DNA of 64,000 nt from Flavisericum labens. Lineage in GTDB: Bacteria; Bacteroidota; Bacteroidia; Flavobacteriales; Flavobacteriaceae. Shown piece after piece: positions 60,225 through 64,000 of the stretch. The position numbers and the translations under genes are program-made. The notes under the pieces were generated by a model, which saw only the letters and a program-made list of their open reading frames with translations, searched no databases and had not been told where the DNA came from. The stretch is taken from contig NZ_JBJJBQ010000009.1 in assembly GCF_045446075.1 (NCBI RefSeq), forward strand, positions 86,716 through 150,715, read 5' to 3'. The number at the start of each line of letters is the position of its first letter. Position 1 is the stretch's first letter.

Positions 60225-62483
60225 TTAAGGATGGTAGGTAACCCCAATATTTATGTTTCTGCCCATATTGAAAATACCATCGGGTTTTAAGCGCGACAGG
60301 TGATTGATATAGGTTTTGTTGGTAAGGTTGCTACCTGAAAGTTTTATGTTCATTTCATTTTTAAACACCGTAAAACTACCACCAATACCTGCACTTAGTA
60401 GGTTGTAGCCACTTGTTGGAGTTTCAAAATTACTAACCTTATTTTGATTGAAGGCTGTTTTCAATTTTACGAAAGCATACCCCCTTTTAAGCCTAGTGTT
60501 ATTGAATTCAATCCGGATTATATTGCTCAATTGGTTGGCCGGAATTAAGGGTAAATGTGTATTACTGGCACCTTGTTTTCCGGTTACGGTTTCAAAACTG
60601 CTTTCAAAATGCAGCCAATCTAACGGATGGGGATGCAGGTGAAACCCGAATTCACCGCCGTACAATTGTGCATCCTCTTGTAAATAAAGAAATATGGGGT
60701 CTTCATCTATAAACTCTCCATTTGGAGAAAGAAAGACATAGTTGTTTACTAGATTGTAAAAGCCGTTAACAAAAATTTCGATGTGTTCACTTTTATATTC
60801 CAGAGCTACATCGGTTTGGAAATTTTGCTCACTTTTTAAGTCTGAATTTCCTATTTCATAGCGGTTGGTGCCTTCGTGTGAACCATCAGAAGTTAACTCT
60901 GATAAATTGGGTGCTCGAAATCCAGTGGCTAAATTGATTCTTGCTGTAATATTGTTTAAAATATCGGTTTTCAGACCCAAAGCACCATTAAAACTATTGA
61001 AGGTTTTATTGATACCATTTACAACCTCTATTTTTCGGTTGTCGAAACGCGTACCCAATTGCACATCGGCTTTTTCAAAATGGATGTGAGAGGTGGCCAA
61101 AATTCCAAAATCGTTGGTGGTGGCATCAGGAATTAATTGCTCTTCCCCGTAGTTTGAATTGGTTTGGTGCATGCCTTGAACACCAACAATAGTTTCAAAT
61201 TTTCCTAATTCTGGTAGATGGTATTTAACGTCGTAATTGGCTGTTTTTAGCTTCATATGAAGTGTAGCTTCCAACGCTTCTTCGTTATGTTCACCGTGTT
61301 CTTCATCGTGTTCATGCTCTTCTTCTTCATCGTCATGTTCTTCGTCGGCATGTTCATGAAGGTGATGGTCTTCAAATTCTTTTCTATCGTTATAAATATA
61401 ACCGAGGTTGATATCTAATTTTGAATTATTGAAAAATACCGTTGATTTTGAACTGAAAACGTGGTTAGTAATATCTTGGTAGGGCAGCAGCGGTATTTTG
61501 TATAGCGATTGTTCACCGATTTCTTCGGGTATACCTAATTTTGAATGGTTGAGGTTATAGCGAAATTCGGTTTTAAAACTGTTAATTTGATAGCCTATCC
61601 CGGCTTTAAAATCTTGTTCCTTAAAACGGGTGTTGGTTACTCTATAGGCATTGGTTTTATAATCGGCATGTTCAGTAAAACTTCCTCTGAACATAAATTT
61701 AAAATGCCCTTCAGAGGTTTTATAACCTGCATTTGAGTTAATTCCTGTGGTATTGCTGAAATAATTAACGCTAAGGTCGGCTGCAGAAGAGTTGTCATCA
61801 GCAAATCGTTCTGGGTTCAAATATAAAACACCACCAAGGGCATCACTCCCGTACAGCAATGATGCTGGGCCTTTTATCACCTCAACACTTTCAATCCCGG
61901 CGGCATTTACCCCTAAACCATGTTCGTCGCCAAATTGTTGGTTTTCTAAGCGAATCCCTTGGGTATAAACTAAAACACGGTTGGAGCTCAGTCCTCTGAT
62001 TACAGGTTTACCAATGCTCATTCCTGTAGAAATGCTTTCAACACCAGCTATATTTGTAATACCTTCTGCTAGGGTAGTGGCACCGCTGTTTTGCAAATCT
62101 TTAACGGTTTGTTGCTCCACTTTCATAACGTTATCACTCTGCAGTTTATGGAACGGCGTAGATATAATAATGCTTTCCATCTCAATGGCAGAAGGCGCCA
62201 ACTCGATATTGAGGGCATCGGCAGTTGGAATGATAATTTTAATGGATTGTGTTTCGTAACCCATTATGGAAATAACCAAGTCGTGTTGACCGGATGGTAA
62301 ATTTTCTAGTTTAAAAAAACCGTTTTTATTGGTGGTTGTGCCTTTCTCCAGATCTGAAACGTAAATATTTACAAAGGCTAAAGGTTCTTGAGTTTCTTTG
62401 TTCTTTATGTTGCCCTGTAAAGTATTTTGGCTATAGCTACTGGTCATAGCTAACAATAGAAATGTATTTATGAATAATTTCAT
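60225..62483 (-). CDS. TonB-dependent receptor with His-rich loop, probable metal uptake
   Basis: 752 residues. Signal peptide 1-18; carboxypeptidase-regulatory-like domain (LQGNIKNKETQEPLAFVNIY); plug domain (VKDLQNSGATTLAEGITNIAGVES ... GKPVIRGLSSNRVLVYTQGIRLENQQFGDEHGLGV ... VEVIKGPASLLYGSDALGGVLYL); barrel to the C-terminus. An insertion at about 371-400 is almost all His, Glu and Asp (DEEHDDEEEEHEHDEEHGEH). That loop is typical of receptors that gather zinc or another transition metal (ZnuD-like). It lies downstream of a small His/Cys-rich secreted peptide in one operon. Confidence 0.9.
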   Translation of the reverse strand: MKLFINTFLLLAMTSSYSQNTLQGNIKNKETQEPLAFVNIYVSDLEKGTTTNKNGFFKLENLPSGQHDLVISIMGYETQSIKIIIPTADALNIELAPSAIEMESIIISTPFHKLQSDNVMKVEQQTVKDLQNSGATTLAEGITNIAGVESISTGMSIGKPVIRGLSSNRVLVYTQGIRLENQQFGDEHGLGVNAAGIESVEVIKGPASLLYGSDALGGVLYLNPERFADDNSSAADLSVNYFSNTTGINSNAGYKTSEGHFKFMFRGSFTEHADYKTNAYRVTNTRFKEQDFKAGIGYQINSFKTEFRYNLNHSKLGIPEEIGEQSLYKIPLLPYQDITNHVFSSKSTVFFNNSKLDINLGYIYNDRKEFEDHHLHEHADEEHDDEEEEHEHDEEHGEHNEEALEATLHMKLKTANYDVKYHLPELGKFETIVGVQGMHQTNSNYGEEQLIPDATTNDFGILATSHIHFEKADVQLGTRFDNRKIEVVNGINKTFNSFNGALGLKTDILNNITARINLATGFRAPNLSELTSDGSHEGTNRYEIGNSDLKSEQNFQTDVALEYKSEHIEIFVNGFYNLVNNYVFLSPNGEFIDEDPIFLYLQEDAQLYGGEFGFHLHPHPLDWLHFESSFETVTGKQGASNTHLPLIPANQLSNIIRIEFNNTRLKRGYAFVKLKTAFNQNKVSNFETPTSGYNLLSAGIGGSFTVFKNEMNIKLSGSNLTNKTYINHLSRLKPDGIFNMGRNINIGVTYHP

Positions 62484-62509
62484 ATTATTTTTTTTATTTA
62501 ATAATGTAA

Positions 62510-62530
62510 AGCCTCTGTTTTTCTGAGGCT
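62510..62530. other. Short hairpin in the 5' region of the TonB receptor
   Basis: AGCCTC and GAGGCT (six pairs) around a T-rich loop lie 27 bp upstream of the receptor ATG. No T run follows on the minus strand, so it is not a plain terminator. The 126-bp gap contains nothing else recognised. Confidence 0.3.
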
Positions 62531-62609
62531 ATATAAAATGTGTTTTGCCATCATTTTAAGTGGCAAAATTAAATTAGGATTGCTGAAAAACGTTCAACAA
62601 AAGTCATTA

Positions 62610-62942
62610 TTAAATTAAGGCAGGAGGGCCTCGTAAAGAAAAGGGTAAGCGTTGGTATTCACTTATGAAGAAGTATTGCGAAACACTTTTTAATGAAATT
62701 TCTTGACATGAAAAAATTTCAATATGTTGGTCTGGTAAATTAAAATTGTGATTCAGTTGGAACTTTTGAAACTCGCAATCTAAATCAACTTGGTGAAAGT
62801 GTGTAGAACTATCGCCATTACAAACTTTATGTTCATGGTGCTCAAAAATATGTATCACCTTAACTGAAGCCGGTAACATTAAAATGGCAACAACAAAAAG
62901 TGCAAATGCTCTAAAGATGATATGTTTTTTTAAATCGTTCAA
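62610..62942 (-). CDS. Small exported His/Cys-rich protein upstream of metal receptor
   Basis: 110 residues. The start is TTG at 62942, directly after the TAA of the preceding gene. Hydrophobic helix 8-27 (signal or anchor), then HIFEHHEHKVC ... STHFHQVDLDCEF: His at 31, 35, 36, 38, 48 and 50, and Cys at 41, 56 and 79. The C-terminus ends SLRGPPALI. The pattern would bind a transition metal. Its position before a His-loop TonB receptor suggests a shared role in metal sensing or handling. No named family was recognised. Confidence 0.65.
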   Translation of the reverse strand: MNDLKKHIIFRAFALFVVAILMLPASVKVIHIFEHHEHKVCNGDSSTHFHQVDLDCEFQKFQLNHNFNLPDQHIEIFSCQEISLKSVSQYFFISEYQRLPFSLRGPPALI

Positions 62943-63245
62943 TTAATCAACAAATCTTTTTAAACCAATTCTGCAAAGCATCTTTTTTTCAAAATTCCAA
63001 AAGAATTTATGTTGACCGAATAGCCATCCAAAAAAGACCAATAGAAATTGGTACATAATGAACAGTAAAACAATTCGGATAGCCCAATAGCCAAATGTTC
63101 CTAAGCTTTCAGTAGATATCTCTAAAAAACCTAAAATGGGTTTGCCAATGTATGATGCCGTAGATCCTGTTACAGCGAAGACAAAAAAAATAACGATAAT
63201 TTGCCAGTTATGTTCTATGTCCCAACGTTCTTTTAATTTTTCCAA
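62943..63245 (-). CDS. DUF6787-like small membrane protein
   Basis: 100 residues, start TTG at 63245 (no ATG in frame; -7 element at 63270-63263). Two spans, about 15-34 (IIVIFFVFAVTGSTASYI) and 51-73 (YWAIRIVLLFIMYQFLLVFFGW). LKERWDIEHNWQIIVIFFVFAVTGS and FGWLFGQHKFFWNFEKKML fit a conserved flavobacterial membrane-protein family (DUF6787). Function unknown. Its stop abuts the His/Cys-protein gene. Confidence 0.6.
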   Translation of the reverse strand: MEKLKERWDIEHNWQIIVIFFVFAVTGSTASYIGKPILGFLEISTESLGTFGYWAIRIVLLFIMYQFLLVFFGWLFGQHKFFWNFEKKMLCRIGLKRFVD

Positions 63246-63262
63246 AATTTGCAGTTTGAATG

Positions 63263-63270
63263 CAAAAATA
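63263..63270 (-). promoter_or_regulatory. -7 promoter element (TATTTTTG) of the metal-uptake operon
   Basis: TAnnTTTG match 17 bp upstream of the TTG start at 63245. It would drive the DUF6787, His/Cys and TonB-receptor genes. Confidence 0.45.
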
Positions 63271-63282
63271 ATGAAAACGGAT

Positions 63283-63723
63283 TTAAATTCGTGGAACCCA
63301 TGGTCCTAATCTTTGCTTGTTGGTTAATTGGAAATAAATAAAATAGTTGTAAAGTTTATAGTTAACCTCGTAACCATAATCAATGCCCTGCTGATAATTG
63401 ATTTGCATTTCGTACAAATTAGGGTTGAAGCGTTGGGGTTGAAGCACGCGCTGGTTCCATTCAAGGACATATTGATAATTTCGGTTTTCTAAATACTGCT
63501 GCGAGTAAAACCCTTCTGGCCTGGCTCTGCTGGCTAACCAAAAATTAAACCCAGGTTCGATTATAATAATTTGGTATTCTGTTTCATCGCTGGAAATTAC
63601 AACCGTATCGTTCTTCTTTAAATTTTCTAAACGCTCATTTTTATTAGCTTTAGTAGTTTGTTTTGAAGTATTGCAATTGAAGATAAATACAGAAAGAATG
63701 ATTATGTAAATTAGTTTTTTCAT
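63283..63723 (-). CDS. DUF6146-like lipoprotein
   Basis: 146 residues. Lipoprotein signal IIILSVFIFNC (Cys17). Body rich in Tyr, Gln and Asn: YQIIIIEPGFNFWLASRARPEGFYSQQYLENRNYQYVLEWNQRVLQP, ending LGPWVPRI. This fits a conserved flavobacterial lipoprotein family (DUF6146) often next to DUF6787 genes. Function unknown. Same strand as the metal operon, 37 bp upstream. Confidence 0.6.
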   Translation of the reverse strand: MKKLIYIIILSVFIFNCNTSKQTTKANKNERLENLKKNDTVVISSDETEYQIIIIEPGFNFWLASRARPEGFYSQQYLENRNYQYVLEWNQRVLQPQRFNPNLYEMQINYQQGIDYGYEVNYKLYNYFIYFQLTNKQRLGPWVPRI

Positions 63724-63883
63724 CAGTTTTATAATTATGGTTTTATCAAATGTAACGACGGGTTGAATCTTATAAAACCGATAATGAGTGAACCATTAAT
63801 ATGGTTTAGCGAATGGGTTTACTTAGCTTAAATTTACAAAAACTAATTTTTAATTATTTGGTTTTAAATTAGTTTTAACAAAA

Positions 63884-63912
63884 AAAGCATTAAGAGAATA
63901 CTTAACGCTTTT
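63884..63912. terminator. Hairpin with flanking A and T runs
   Basis: AAAAGCATTAAG and CTTAACGCTTTT pair with one mismatch around AGAATA. It stands between the last gene of the window and the possible element end. Confidence 0.5.
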
Positions 63913-63925
63913 AATTTAAATATTA

Positions 63926-64000
63926 TGTCCCGTCCTGAAATAGCGATACACTAAAACCTTAGTGTAATGGAATTACCAGAAAACGATGGGTATATCAAAC
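63926..64000 (+). mobile_element. Possible end of an insertion sequence, cut by the window edge
   Basis: TGTCCCGTCCTGAAATAGCG (63926-63945) resembles the terminal repeats of flavobacterial insertion sequences, and a 7-bp hairpin ACACTAA / TTAGTGT (63948-63965) just inside it precedes an ATG (63967) whose frame (MELPENDGYIK) is open to the edge. A hairpin at the end of an element before its first frame is common. The identification is by resemblance only. Confidence 0.35.

Noticed and set aside
61282..61370. Repeats of TTC/ATG-rich triplets that look like a microsatellite
   Set aside because: They are codons for the His/Glu/Asp loop of the TonB receptor, in frame.
63926..63955. Ten-codon frame starting ATGTCCCGTCCTG (63925)
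   Set aside because: It stops after nine residues; the sequence is better explained as an element end.
1..64000. CRISPR array, tRNA or rRNA
   Set aside because: No regularly spaced repeat series, cloverleaf or rRNA-like stretch was seen.

Overview
The window looks like a chromosomal segment of a member of the Bacteroidota, most likely family Flavobacteriaceae. It is AT-rich. Many start sites are preceded by the Bacteroidota -7 element TAnnTTTG rather than by a Shine-Dalgarno sequence. It carries a type IX secretion sorting domain, DUF1573 proteins, TonB-dependent receptors with carboxypeptidase-regulatory-like N-termini, a long flavobacterial-type LysS and a beta-carotene ketolase. No rRNA, tRNA, CRISPR array or complete insertion sequence was seen. 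Most of the window is housekeeping sequence with a few accessory islands.

Left part (1-16 kb): the 3' part of hemL, two hypothetical envelope genes, a 520-residue helical protein divergent from three small membrane proteins, a candidate small RNA, lysS, a DUF1573 lipoprotein-size secreted protein, a membrane-bound LuxR-type regulator, a Pmp3/YqaE peptide, lipB, a methyltransferase, an MBL-fold lipoprotein, msrA, a CdsZ-like coiled-coil protein that lost its zinc ligands, a Nif3-like protein and lpxK. Middle part (16-33 kb): a hybrid histidine kinase, gap, lipA, an Nramp-like transporter, an ECF sigma factor, a glycosyltransferase and a small NqrM-like protein, all on the minus strand. These are followed by aqpZ, a sigma/anti-sigma pair, murB, an aminotransferase, a retropepsin-PDZ protein, a second DUF1573 protein and valS.

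Right part (33-64 kb): a pseudogene of an acyl-CoA synthetase (FATP type), then the minus-strand run rsfS-ftsH-LUD-cdsA-psd-ACBP (cell-envelope lipid and protein quality control). Next come birA, pyrE, a Nudix hydrolase, a SulP transporter, ddl-coaD diverging from PASTA-rluD, pepT, pyrD, a spondin-domain T9SS cargo, HMG-CoA lyase, and a porin / FMN-binding protein / four-helix membrane protein cassette. A large outer-membrane receptor, guaB, crtW and a probable metal-uptake operon (DUF6787, His/Cys peptide, His-loop TonB receptor) close the window. The last bases may be the end of a mobile element.

Best candidates for something undescribed: the porin-flavin-membrane cassette at 52.4-54.7 kb; the small-membrane-protein operon at 4.6-5.7 kb with a repeated 12-bp motif between it and its divergent neighbour; the candidate RNA at about 5.94-6.03 kb; and an approximately 90-bp interspersed repeat found beside two accessory-looking genes.
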